Counted from the stretch's first letter, positions 1 through 6,937 are shown. The stretch is DNA of 8,710 nt from JBCDIQ01 sp039024295 (GCA_039024295.1 JBCDIQ010000251.1:1-8710); one strand, 5' to 3'. The notes: a model not told the origin generated them from the letters alone. Numbers and translations: made by a program.

Positions 1-492
1 CGGCAGTGGTTTGATGCTCCACCTTCTGGGAAGAAAGTCTGCTTTTGCCCCTATGATCATCCATTTAGAGCTATAATCTTCGAATACGGTATTTTGAAGG
101 ACCAATGTAACTTCTACCTCTTCGCCTTTATATAGAAAAACACATTCTACTTCGGCAAACCATCTGTCATCATTAAATTTTAGAAAATGCGGGGTACTGG
201 GATTGTCAATTTGGTCGATAAATGTGTCTATTTTTTCGTTGCTCCAGGTTTTGTCATAGATGTTGAACAGAGAACGGATCAAGATAGATCTGGACAACTT
301 TTGATCCGGATATTTTGACCGGATATATTGGATGACCGGTGTTTGAGGATTGAAGTTAAATCTGTCAATAAATTCATCTAACTGTTTTACGCGGAGGGTG
401 TAGTTCTCCCGTCGAATTTGGTCGGGAATTACCTGACTCGCTGCATGCAAATGCAGCAAAGTGAAACTAACAATAGCAAGAACAAGTTTCAT
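1..492 (-). CDS. Exported protein of unknown function, 3' end outside the window
   Basis: An open frame of 164 codons reads from an ATG at 492 leftwards to base 1 without a stop, so the C-terminus is missing. The first 20 or so residues (MKLVLAIVSFTLLHLHAASQ) form a typical signal peptide with a likely cut near Ala-Ser-Gln, so the product should reach the periplasm or beyond. There is no lipobox cysteine. The mature part begins with a charged helical stretch containing RVKQLDEFIDRFN (about residues 34-46). A beta-rich part with WFAEVECVFLYKGEEVEV (about residues 112-129) and KWMIIGAKADF follows. The alternation of a helical start and W/Y-rich strands recalls NTF2-like secreted proteins of Bacteroidota, but that is only an impression; I do not recognise the family. 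It is divergent from the glycosyltransferase gene across about 143 nt. No Shine-Dalgarno precedes the ATG, as is normal in this phylum. Confidence 0.8.
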   Translation of the reverse strand, partial: MKLVLAIVSFTLLHLHAASQVIPDQIRRENYTLRVKQLDEFIDRFNFNPQTPVIQYIRSKYPDQKLSRSILIRSLFNIYDKTWSNEKIDTFIDQIDNPSTPHFLKFNDDRWFAEVECVFLYKGEEVEVTLVLQNTVFEDYSSKWMIIGAKADFLPRRWSIKPLP

Positions 493-635
493 TTCAGAGA
501 TTGAGAAAAATGCCAGTAGTTATATCTTAACTTACAAAAAATTATTAACCTATTGGTTCAAAAACCATACCGTGAATCAGTAGGAAAAAATTAGCATGTA
601 AGATTTTCTGTGAATCATCACAATTTGTCTCATTG

Positions 636-1655
636 ATGATACCTGAAGTTTCTGTCATATTACCAGTTAGAAATGCTGCTGGTACAATTGAGTCAGCAAT
701 CCAGAGCATAATTGATCAGACCTTCAGTGAGCTGGAACTTTTGGTCATTTTAGATGGGAGCAATCAGGCAACAAGAGACATCGTTAAAAAATACGCCAGA
801 GGTGACCGAAAGGTTCAGGTCCTCGAACAACCTCCCAAGGGAATTGTCAATGCGTTAACCCTTGGACTTTCGCATGCAAAGGGAAAATTCATTGCCAGAA
901 TGGATGGGGATGACATCAGCTTTCCTGACCGGATTGAAAAACAGTGTGCCTTCCTCAATGAAAGCCCTAAAATTGACCTGGTTTCCTGTTTGGTGCAGCA
1001 TGGGGGTGATGCTTCCACACAGCAAGGGTATCTTCATTATATCAATTGGATCAATGAATTGATCTCGCCCACAGCTATTCGATTGAATCGCTTTGTCGAG
1101 TCGCCCTTGGCACATCCTTCGGTGATGTTTCGAACCGCATCTCTGGCAACATTTGGTTCCTACAGGAAGCAGGAGGGGCCAGAAGATTATGAACTATGGC
1201 TGAGGTGGCTGCAGCAGGGTGCACATATGGCGAAAGTGCCCGAAGTACTATTGCTATGGAACGATCCTGATACCCGGCTTTCCCGGACACATCCTGCTTA
1301 TGCTGAAAACGCATTCCTGATGACAAAAGCCCCTTACCTGAACCAGGAACTATCCAATGTCAATTCTAATCATCCTGACGTAGCTGTTTGGGGCTATGGG
1401 CGGCGCACCCGCCGAAAGCTGGAATACTTGATGAATAGTGGTTTGGCGGTGAATATTCAGTGCTACATTGATGTGAAACCTCCTGCTTCCGGCTTTTCTG
1501 AAGCGGGTATACCTGTTTACAATTACCAAGATTCACATACATACACCGATCAGTTCATCCTGTGTATGGTGAACAATAGAGGCGTTCGTGCTAGCATTCG
1601 GGAGTACCTGATCGGCCTAAATCTCACAGAGGGAATAAATTTCCTGATGTGCTGA
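636..1655 (+). CDS. Family 2 glycosyltransferase with C-terminal Rossmann-like domain
   Basis: The product transfers a sugar from a nucleotide-sugar donor onto an unknown acceptor, probably a surface polysaccharide or glycoconjugate, in the cytoplasm or at the inner membrane face. The GT-A domain fills roughly residues 1-235. It opens with VSVILPVRNAAGTIESAI, has the nucleotide-binding Asp at ILDGS (D40), and carries a DxD-type metal/donor site at MDGDD (D90-D92-D93). ESPLAHPSVMFR and GPEDYELWLRW follow, both typical of GT2 enzymes. From about residue 248 a second domain starts with VAVWGYGRRTRRKLEYL, a glycine-rich nucleotide-binding-like turn, and ends with NRGVRASIREYL and EGINFLMC. From memory, this tail also occurs on other stand-alone GT2 proteins. 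There are no transmembrane segments. I chose ATG 636 over the TTG one codon upstream. Acceptor and sugar cannot be predicted: no other polysaccharide gene is in view. It runs convergently into the next gene with 6 nt between stops. Confidence 0.92.
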   Translation: MIPEVSVILPVRNAAGTIESAIQSIIDQTFSELELLVILDGSNQATRDIVKKYARGDRKVQVLEQPPKGIVNALTLGLSHAKGKFIARMDGDDISFPDRIEKQCAFLNESPKIDLVSCLVQHGGDASTQQGYLHYINWINELISPTAIRLNRFVESPLAHPSVMFRTASLATFGSYRKQEGPEDYELWLRWLQQGAHMAKVPEVLLLWNDPDTRLSRTHPAYAENAFLMTKAPYLNQELSNVNSNHPDVAVWGYGRRTRRKLEYLMNSGLAVNIQCYIDVKPPASGFSEAGIPVYNYQDSHTYTDQFILCMVNNRGVRASIREYLIGLNLTEGINFLMC

Positions 1656-1661
1656 GGTGGG

Positions 1662-2669
1662 TCACTCATCAATTAGTACCGCTTCTACAATTTCCATTTC
1701 ATAATGGGCAGTTGCTTCGGGAGCATCTACCGGATAAGAAAAGTCTTGGGCTTCACCTGGTTCGAGGTACTCGTACAACACATGGGTATGCTGTGAGAGT
1801 TGCGTTTCTGTCTTGGAGAAAAAGGAGATTTTAATAACCGCATCTTTGTAGCGGTTTTCAGTAGAATTGGTGATCGTGCCAGAAAGCTGTTGGGAAGGGG
1901 TGGCTCCAGCCTTTGACGCTCTTTTCTTTGCCTGAGGAGCTTTTAGTTCAGCATCCAATGTGAGTGAAGGGGCTGGGGCAATCGAAATTTGGGGCATAGC
2001 CGGTTCCTCGACCTTTGAAGCCACAACGGCAGATGATGGCGTTTTCAACAGGTCTCCATTCTCTGGGGAAACGGTTTCAACTTGAATCATATTAGTCTCC
2101 AGCACTTCTTCTGTAGGGATTTCATCAGATTCTTCAAGTCCATATTCATCGTAACTGGGAGGGGGCTTGCGGAAATAGGTTTCTGGTTTTGCTTCATATG
2201 CCGATAGGCGTTCAAGCCTTCTCAGGTCTGCCTCTACTTCCTCCCCGGTTAATTCTACATACTTCATGCAGTCATTTTTCTTCCATTTCAGGCTTACCAG
2301 TACCAACTGGTCGGGCATCTCTTTTATATCAGCAATGAAGAATACTTGGGTGGTACGTGTTTCGAAAGGACTGCTTTGGTCGGCACTGGCGGAACCCCAA
2401 ACCCGTATTACTTCGATTCTTTTCTGTTGCCCCATCACCTCATATACCCGCATGGCATGCTGGATATTACGAACGCTAAGTCGCCCTGAGTAGGTGTGCT
2501 CACAGTTGTTACACCTGCAGGTATGATCAGGCTTGGCATACACCAGATAACGGGTCAACTCCTTGTGGAGCTGTTGTTTAATTAAGGAAGAGCTTGGTTG
2601 AGCATTTAGCCCACTGAGTAAAAGGGTGATTGTAGCTAAAAATGAGGACAAAGGTCGAACGTGCTTCAT
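1662..2669 (-). CDS. Exported protein with CxCxxCxH cluster and FxLYD-like C-terminal domain
   Basis: The 335-residue product begins with a clear signal peptide (positively charged MKHVRP, hydrophobic core to about residue 20, likely cut at Ala23-Gln24). ATG 2669 is preferred over a TTG 13 codons upstream, which would put MYHSRRTFQITLT ahead of the signal. The mature protein carries cysteines at 51, 53 and 56 with His58 (TCRCNNCEH) and a fourth cysteine at 134 (KNDCMKY). They could bind a metal or form disulfides. Residues 70-130 look beta-rich (IEVIRVWGS, TTQVFFIADI, LVLVSLKW). A Pro/Glu/Ala-rich, probably disordered linker runs from about 160 to 260. The last 75 residues (LSGTITNSTENRYKDAVIKI, then YEYLEPGEAQDFSY) match the pattern of FxLYD-type Ig-like domains, where a conserved LxPGE turn precedes the last strands. 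Function is unknown. It is divergent from gltA and convergent with the glycosyltransferase. The coding call is firm; the domain calls are by eye. Confidence 0.85.
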   Translation of the reverse strand: MKHVRPLSSFLATITLLLSGLNAQPSSSLIKQQLHKELTRYLVYAKPDHTCRCNNCEHTYSGRLSVRNIQHAMRVYEVMGQQKRIEVIRVWGSASADQSSPFETRTTQVFFIADIKEMPDQLVLVSLKWKKNDCMKYVELTGEEVEADLRRLERLSAYEAKPETYFRKPPPSYDEYGLEESDEIPTEEVLETNMIQVETVSPENGDLLKTPSSAVVASKVEEPAMPQISIAPAPSLTLDAELKAPQAKKRASKAGATPSQQLSGTITNSTENRYKDAVIKISFFSKTETQLSQHTHVLYEYLEPGEAQDFSYPVDAPEATAHYEMEIVEAVLIDE

Positions 2670-2760
2670 AGTCAGGGTGATTTGAAATGTTCGACGACTG
2701 TGGTACAAAAGTGCATATAGTTGTAAAATATCCCTGTTGAATTATGAGAGGAGTCTTACG

Positions 2761-2780
2761 TCAAAGAAAATTTTACTTGA
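2761..2780. promoter_or_regulatory. 20-bp imperfect palindrome, possible operator
   Basis: The sequence reads TCAA-AG-AAAATTTT-AC-TTGA. It is symmetric at 16 of 20 positions, with the outer TCAA/TTGA arms and the AAAATTTT centre fully matched. It lies about 92 nt upstream of the exported-protein ATG and about 207 nt upstream of the gltA ATG, a position from which a dimeric regulator could act on either gene. A/T-rich palindromes also arise by chance in intergenic DNA, so an operator role is only a suggestion. Confidence 0.3.
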
Positions 2781-2890
2781 CACAAGGAGTTAATAGAAAA
2801 AGTCGGAGGGAAAAAAACCGTTGACCAATCAGGATGGCTTTATAAACGAGATTATCTTAACACATGAACACATATACTTATAGAGATAAG

Positions 2891-2919
2891 TTGGTGTTTA
2901 GTGGCTATTTATATATTTT
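2891..2919 (+). promoter_or_regulatory. Candidate gltA promoter (Bacteroidota type)
   Basis: TTG at 2891-2893 is followed after 18 nt by TATATTTT at 2912-2919. The phylum's housekeeping promoter is TTG around -33 and TAnnTTTG around -7, so this matches at all but the last base. Transcription would begin near 2925 and give a leader of about 60 nt before ATG 2987. A weaker alternative (TTG 2821, TATAAACG 2841) lies upstream. Confidence 0.4.
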
Positions 2920-2986
2920 AGTGCACATTAAAGTGCTCTCTCATCCGCCACTGTTTCACGCTTTCTTTGTAACAATTCGTAAACAT

Positions 2987-4279
2987 ATGTCCGATATAGC
3001 TGAACTCAACCAAACCGAAACCGTTGATTTTAACATTGACGGAACTTCTCACTCCTTTCCCGTCATCACCGGTACTTACAATGAAAAAGGAATTGATATT
3101 TCCAAGCTGAGAGGCCAAACCAAGTACGTTACCCTGGATACAGGATTTAAGAACACAGGTTCGACCCAAAGCAGCATTACGTTTATTGATGGTGAAAAAG
3201 GGATTTTACAGCACAGAGGATATCCTATAGAGCAATTGGCCGAGCAGTCCACGTTTCTTGAAGTTATTTATTTGCTTCTCAAGGAAGAGCTTCCTTCTCA
3301 GGCCCAGCTGGATGAACTTAAGTCAACTATCTCTGGCTACATGCCTATGCCAGCAGCAGCAAAGGATATTCTGAATGCTTTGCCAGATGAAACGCACCCT
3401 ATGGGAATGCTAAGTGTATTATTTTCGTCTCTCGCGGGTTTCTATCCCGAAGCCCTCGATTCTTGGAAAGATGAAGAAGTCCGCTGGCGTTCAATTTATC
3501 TTTTGTTGGCCCACATGCCCGTTATGGCAGCCTACATCTACCGTCGCCAGCAAAAGCTGGAGTACATTGACCCAGATCCATCGCTTGGATATGTAGAGAA
3601 CTTTCTCCATATGATGTATGGGAAGGTAGATCCAGTAGTAGCTGAAACCCTGGATACCTTGTTGATTCTTCACGCAGACCACGAGCAAAACTGCTCAGCT
3701 TCTACCGTTCGTTTTGTAGGTTCTTCCCATGTAAACCTGTTTTCGGCAGTTGCTGCAGGTAACTCAGCACTGTGGGGACCGCTTCATGGTGGGGCGAATC
3801 AAAAAGTGGTAGAGATGCTGGCAGCTATCTATGCTGATGGAGGTGACACATCTAAATACCTTGCCAAGGCGAAGGATAAAAACGATCCTTTCCGGATCAT
3901 GGGGTTTGGACACCGGGTATACAAAAACTATGACCCACGTGCCCGTGTGATCAAAAAGTACGCCGATCAAGTATTATCACAACTTGAGACGAATGACCCT
4001 GCGCTTGACATCGCAAAGGGCCTGGAAGAAGCTGCCCTGAGTGATGAGTACTTTGCCGCGAGGAAGCTGTTCCCGAACGTAGACTTCTACTCCGGCCTTA
4101 TCTACAAGGCGTTAGGCATTCCTGTGAACATGTTTACCGTAATGTTTGCGCTTGGCCGTCTGCCAGGTTGGATCACACAGTGGAAGGAAATGCGGGAGAA
4201 CGGTGAGCCGATTGGTCGCCCAAGGCAAATTTACACTGGGGCTGCAACGCGCGACTACGTTCCAGTTTCAGAAAGATGA
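2987..4279 (+). CDS. gltA: Citrate synthase
   Basis: Condenses acetyl-CoA with oxaloacetate to citrate and CoA, the entry step of the TCA cycle, in the cytoplasm. The 430-residue product has the length and layout of the hexameric type II enzymes of Gram-negative bacteria. It has a short N-terminal beta domain, then SITFIDGEKGILQHRGYPIEQLAEQ (split around residues 63-86), then the large helical domain. The catalytic triad is visible: His267 in GPLHGGAN, His309 in GFGHRVYK and Asp366 in NVDFYSG. They correspond to His264, His305 and Asp362 of the E. coli enzyme. The tail GRPRQIYTG holds the conserved substrate-contacting arginine region. ATG 2987 (MSDIAELNQTETV) gives the family's normal N-terminus. 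The frame stays open 123 nt further upstream, but that part looks like leader DNA. Type II enzymes are often inhibited by NADH; whether this one is cannot be read here. It is transcribed alone: a control region precedes it and a terminator follows. Confidence 0.97.
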   Translation: MSDIAELNQTETVDFNIDGTSHSFPVITGTYNEKGIDISKLRGQTKYVTLDTGFKNTGSTQSSITFIDGEKGILQHRGYPIEQLAEQSTFLEVIYLLLKEELPSQAQLDELKSTISGYMPMPAAAKDILNALPDETHPMGMLSVLFSSLAGFYPEALDSWKDEEVRWRSIYLLLAHMPVMAAYIYRRQQKLEYIDPDPSLGYVENFLHMMYGKVDPVVAETLDTLLILHADHEQNCSASTVRFVGSSHVNLFSAVAAGNSALWGPLHGGANQKVVEMLAAIYADGGDTSKYLAKAKDKNDPFRIMGFGHRVYKNYDPRARVIKKYADQVLSQLETNDPALDIAKGLEEAALSDEYFAARKLFPNVDFYSGLIYKALGIPVNMFTVMFALGRLPGWITQWKEMRENGEPIGRPRQIYTGAATRDYVPVSER

Positions 4280-4304
4280 AGTAGTTCAACCTGCTGAATA
4301 ATAT

Positions 4305-4329
4305 AGGCCTGTCTCAGACGGGCCTTTTT
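4305..4329 (+). terminator. Intrinsic terminator of gltA
   Basis: A 9-bp stem (AGGCCTGTC with GACGGGCCT, one G-T wobble) encloses a three-base TCA loop and runs straight into TTTTT. It begins 25 nt after the gltA stop. Placement, GC-rich stem and T-run make this a textbook rho-independent terminator separating gltA from accA. Confidence 0.88.
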
Positions 4330-4331
4330 CT

Positions 4332-4361
4332 TTGCACTTAATCCCTCATTGCCTATATTTA
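4332..4361 (+). promoter_or_regulatory. Candidate accA promoter (Bacteroidota type)
   Basis: TTG at 4332-4334 lies 19 nt before TATATTTA at 4354-4361, matching TTG-N19-TAnnTTTG at all but the final base. It begins 2 nt after the gltA terminator T-run, so accA can be transcribed on its own. The predicted leader is about 60 nt, the same as that proposed for gltA. Confidence 0.42.
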
Positions 4362-4428
4362 ACTTATAATAAAAGTGCTATACTCTTGGTTTTTAGCCTT
4401 AATTCAATGATTTCAAGCGAGTTACATT

Positions 4429-5442
4429 ATGAAATCCAATAATGTATTTGATTTTGAGCGGCCCATCGTGGAGTTGGAAAGTAAGCTTCTGGAAATGAGG
4501 AAGATAGCTACCGAAAATGAGGTGGAGATGGAAGGTGAGGCCTTAGAACTCGAGAAAAAGATTCACAGCCTTAAAGTGAATATATACAGCAACCTCAACC
4601 GCTGGCAAAAAGTACAAATTTCCCGTCATCCTGAGCGACCATACAGCCTCGATTACATACACGCAATCACTGACGATTTTGTTGAATTGCATGGTGATAG
4701 AACCTATGGAGATGACAAAGCCTTAGTAGGTGGACTGGGCCGTATAGAAGGCCAAAGTGTCATGATTATTGGCCAGCAAAAAGGACGGACAACCAAGGAG
4801 CGGCAGTATCGCAACTTTGGGATGCCCAATCCGGAAGGATATCGGAAGGCACTTCGCCTGATGAAACTGGCCGAAAAGTTTCAGGTACCTGTTATTTGCT
4901 TGATTGATACGCCGGGTGCTTTTCCAGGATTAGAAGCTGAGGAGAGAGGCCAGGGAGAAGCTATCGCCAGGAATTTGTACGAAATGGCGGCCCTAACTAC
5001 TCCCATTATTTGCGTAGTCATCGGAGAAGGGGCCTCAGGCGGTGCGTTAGGCATTGGGATTGGAGACAGGGTGTACATGATGGAAAATACGTGGTACTCA
5101 GTCATTTCTCCCGAATCTTGTTCCAGTATTCTCTGGCGAAGCTGGGAAAACAAGGAGATGGCTGCAGAAGCTCTCAAACTGACCGCTGAAGATAATCAGC
5201 GACTGGGGATAGTTGACGGCATCATTTCAGAACCGTTAGGAGGTGCACACCATGACCCAGAAACGGCATTTGCGAACGTTAAAGCCCAATTGCTAAAGGA
5301 CCTTGCAGATCTGGCAGAATATTGCGCGCAGGAATTACTTGATCACCGAATCGAGAAATTTTCCGCTCTTGGGGCTTATGAAGAACCTCATTTAAATGGA
5401 ACAAGCATAGCACCAGAAGCTGTTGCCGATACCCAGCCCTAA
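4429..5442 (+). CDS. accA: Acetyl-CoA carboxylase carboxyltransferase, alpha subunit
   Basis: With the beta subunit AccD it moves the carboxyl group from carboxybiotin on BCCP to acetyl-CoA, giving malonyl-CoA, the committed step of fatty acid synthesis. The 337-residue product starts with a charged helical segment (about residues 8-55). RHPERPYSLDYI and DDFVELHGDRTYGDD follow, both hallmarks of AccA, then the crotonase-like carboxyltransferase core. Key stretches are QQKGRTTKERQYRNFGMPNP, DTPGAFPGLEAEERGQ from D160, and GEGASGGALG at 199-208, whose backbone amides form the oxyanion hole. SPESCSSILWR comes next. The last 25 or so residues (EEPHLNGTSIAPEAVADTQP) are a poorly conserved tail, making it slightly longer than E. 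coli AccA (319). Start ATG 4429 matches the family. AccD, AccB and AccC are not in this window, as is usual when acc genes are dispersed. Its stop lies 2 nt from the stop of the convergent pseudouridine synthase gene. Confidence 0.96.
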   Translation: MKSNNVFDFERPIVELESKLLEMRKIATENEVEMEGEALELEKKIHSLKVNIYSNLNRWQKVQISRHPERPYSLDYIHAITDDFVELHGDRTYGDDKALVGGLGRIEGQSVMIIGQQKGRTTKERQYRNFGMPNPEGYRKALRLMKLAEKFQVPVICLIDTPGAFPGLEAEERGQGEAIARNLYEMAALTTPIICVVIGEGASGGALGIGIGDRVYMMENTWYSVISPESCSSILWRSWENKEMAAEALKLTAEDNQRLGIVDGIISEPLGGAHHDPETAFANVKAQLLKDLADLAEYCAQELLDHRIEKFSALGAYEEPHLNGTSIAPEAVADTQP

Positions 5443-5444
5443 GC

Positions 5445-6119
5445 CTAGCTGTTAAACATATTCCAAATCGATGCATGAGGGACAGGTGCCCTGAGAATAA
5501 CTGTTTCCTTTGTGGTGGGATGGGTGAATTCCAGTTCCCTTGCCAGCAAAGCGATGGCTCGTTTGCCAGGTAAAAAATCCTTAGCCCCGTATTTTACATC
5601 TCCCGCTATTGGACAGCCGATTTGCGAGAGTTGTACGCGGATTTGGTGCCTTCGACCCGTCATGGGGGCAACTTCGATCAGGTACCTTCCTTTTGCTACC
5701 TCCAGCAGTTCGTAAGAAAGCTTGGCCTCCTGGCTCCCCTCTTTTGGGGTTCGGTAAGCCCGTACGATGTTTCTATCAGGAAGTTTTTTTAGGTAATGAA
5801 CCAACTCATCAGATGATCGGGGCGGCCGTTTGGTGGTAATCGCCCAGTACGTCTTCAGGATTTTTCGCTGTTGGAATTGGCGGGAAAGCCTTTCTGCCGC
5901 CTTCGATGTACGGGCAAAAAGCAACACCCCGGCTGTAGGCCGATCTATCCGGTGGAGCAAGCCGAGGTAAACCTTGCCAGGCTTTTGGTATTTTTCCTTG
6001 AGGTAGGCTTTGCCTAAGTCAAAAGCATTGGAATCGCCTGTCTGGTCTCCCTGAGAAGGCATGCCTGAAGGCTTATTGATGGCCAACAGGTGGTTGTCTT
6101 CGTACAATATGTCCAGCAT
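5445..6119 (-). CDS. RluA-family RNA pseudouridine synthase
   Basis: Converts specific uridines in rRNA or tRNA to pseudouridine. The 224-residue product consists of the catalytic domain alone, without the N-terminal S4 RNA-binding domain of RluC/RluD, so it resembles RluA or TruC in size. It opens with DILYEDNHLLAINKPSGMPS and has the signature HRIDRPTAGVLLFAR with the catalytic Asp at residue 59. It also shows RYLIEVAPMTGRRHQIRVQL (about 140-160), the second conserved element around the active site, and GDVKYGA. The Thr-Ala in RPTAG replaces the more usual Thr-Ser, a common variant. The target position cannot be told from sequence, so no symbol is given. ATG 6119 overlaps the panB stop (TGATG), which implies translational coupling. 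A TTG one codon upstream is the only alternative nearby. It is the second gene of a panB operon and ends TAG, 2 nt from the accA stop. Confidence 0.93.
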   Translation of the reverse strand: MLDILYEDNHLLAINKPSGMPSQGDQTGDSNAFDLGKAYLKEKYQKPGKVYLGLLHRIDRPTAGVLLFARTSKAAERLSRQFQQRKILKTYWAITTKRPPRSSDELVHYLKKLPDRNIVRAYRTPKEGSQEAKLSYELLEVAKGRYLIEVAPMTGRRHQIRVQLSQIGCPIAGDVKYGAKDFLPGKRAIALLARELEFTHPTTKETVILRAPVPHASIWNMFNS

Positions 6120-6937
6120 CAATAGCTTTCTTCTTCAGTTGGGAAGGCTTTGGCCTTGACATCGCTGATGTATGCCTGTACGCCATCTTTGATCACGTCA
6201 TACAAGCTGGCATATCTTCGTAAGAACCTGGGACTGAATTCCTTATTAATCCCGAGCATGTCATGCATGACAAGTACCTGCCCGTCGCATCCAGGACCTG
6301 CTCCGATCCCAATGGTGGGAATCTGGAGTTCCTGGCTCACCTTGGCAGCGAGGTGGGCCGGAATCTTTTCCAGGACCAAAGCAAAAATACCCGCTTTCTG
6401 CAACTGCTTGGCATCGTGGATCAACTGTTCTGCCTCTGCCTCCTCCTTGGCACGGACCCCATAGGTTCCAAATTTATAAATAGACTGCGGGGTCAGCCCC
6501 AGGTGGCCCATGACGGGGATTCCAGCACTGATAATTCGCTTGACCGAATCCATGATGAAGCTTCCTCCTTCTATTTTGATAGCATGCGCGCCCGATTCTT
6601 TCATGATTCTAATGGCACTTTTAAGGGCATTTTTAGAATCTCCCTGATAGTTGCCAAACGGTAAGTCGACCACGACCAACGGGTAGTTAATGGCACGTAC
6701 TACTGAACTCGCATGGTCAATCATTTGATCCAGGGTAATGGGAAGCGTAGTTTCGTGACCGTGAATTACGTTGGAAGCAGAATCTCCAACGAGAATCACA
6801 TCAATGCCTGCATCATCGAAAATGCGGGCAAAGGAAAAATCGTAAGCAGTAAGCATGGCAATTTTTTCCCCCCGTAGCTTCATTTCCATGAGACGGTGGG
6901 TGGTAACCCGCTTTTTTGTTTGCTTTGCAGTAGACAT
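6119..6937 (-). CDS. panB: 3-methyl-2-oxobutanoate hydroxymethyltransferase (ketopantoate hydroxymethyltransferase)
   Basis: Adds a hydroxymethyl group from 5,10-methylene-tetrahydrofolate to 2-oxoisovalerate, forming ketopantoate, the first step towards pantothenate and coenzyme A. The 272-residue product has the full TIM-barrel pattern. KIAMLTAYDFSFARIFDDAG is followed by VGDSASNVIHGHETTLPIT with metal-binding Asp52, then VVDLPFGNY with Asp91 and IKIEGG with Glu123. PVMGHLGLTPQS, VLEKIP with the general base Glu190, and the late TIGIGAGPGCDGQVLVMHDMLG complete it. These match E. coli Asp45, Asp84, Glu114 and Glu181. Start ATG 6937 gives a basic leader (MSTAKQTKKRVTTHRLMEMK) of normal type. 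PanC and PanD are not nearby. The stop codon overlaps the ATG of the pseudouridine synthase gene. The gene is divergent from the lipoprotein gene across 202 nt; I could not place a convincing promoter for it. Confidence 0.97.
   Translation of the reverse strand: MSTAKQTKKRVTTHRLMEMKLRGEKIAMLTAYDFSFARIFDDAGIDVILVGDSASNVIHGHETTLPITLDQMIDHASSVVRAINYPLVVVDLPFGNYQGDSKNALKSAIRIMKESGAHAIKIEGGSFIMDSVKRIISAGIPVMGHLGLTPQSIYKFGTYGVRAKEEAEAEQLIHDAKQLQKAGIFALVLEKIPAHLAAKVSQELQIPTIGIGAGPGCDGQVLVMHDMLGINKEFSPRFLRRYASLYDVIKDGVQAYISDVKAKAFPTEEESY

Larger units (their letters stand above)
2670..2986. other. Divergent control region between the exported-protein gene and gltA
   Basis: These 317 nt hold no convincing gene. 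A frame open to gltA reaches back to an ATG at 2864, but it encodes 41 residues unlike any citrate synthase N-terminus and covers a promoter-like site. The region contains a 20-bp imperfect palindrome (2761-2780), a TTG-N17-TATAAACG sequence (2821-2848) and a better match to the Bacteroidota promoter at 2891-2919. Purine runs at about 2797-2818 look A-rich but carry no recognisable motif. Both flanking genes must be transcribed outwards from here. Confidence 0.6.

Noticed and set aside
554..567. Inverted repeat TGGTT-CAAA-AACCA between the left-edge gene and the glycosyltransferase.
   Set aside because: Only 5 bp per arm in A/T-rich intergenic DNA; expected by chance and not linked to a promoter I can place.
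4881..5177. Minus-strand open frame of 98 codons inside accA.
   Set aside because: Lies wholly within a strongly conserved gene on the other strand; a shadow.
6263..6664. Plus-strand open frame of 133 codons inside panB.
   Set aside because: Antisense to conserved panB motifs, with no signal or domain of its own.
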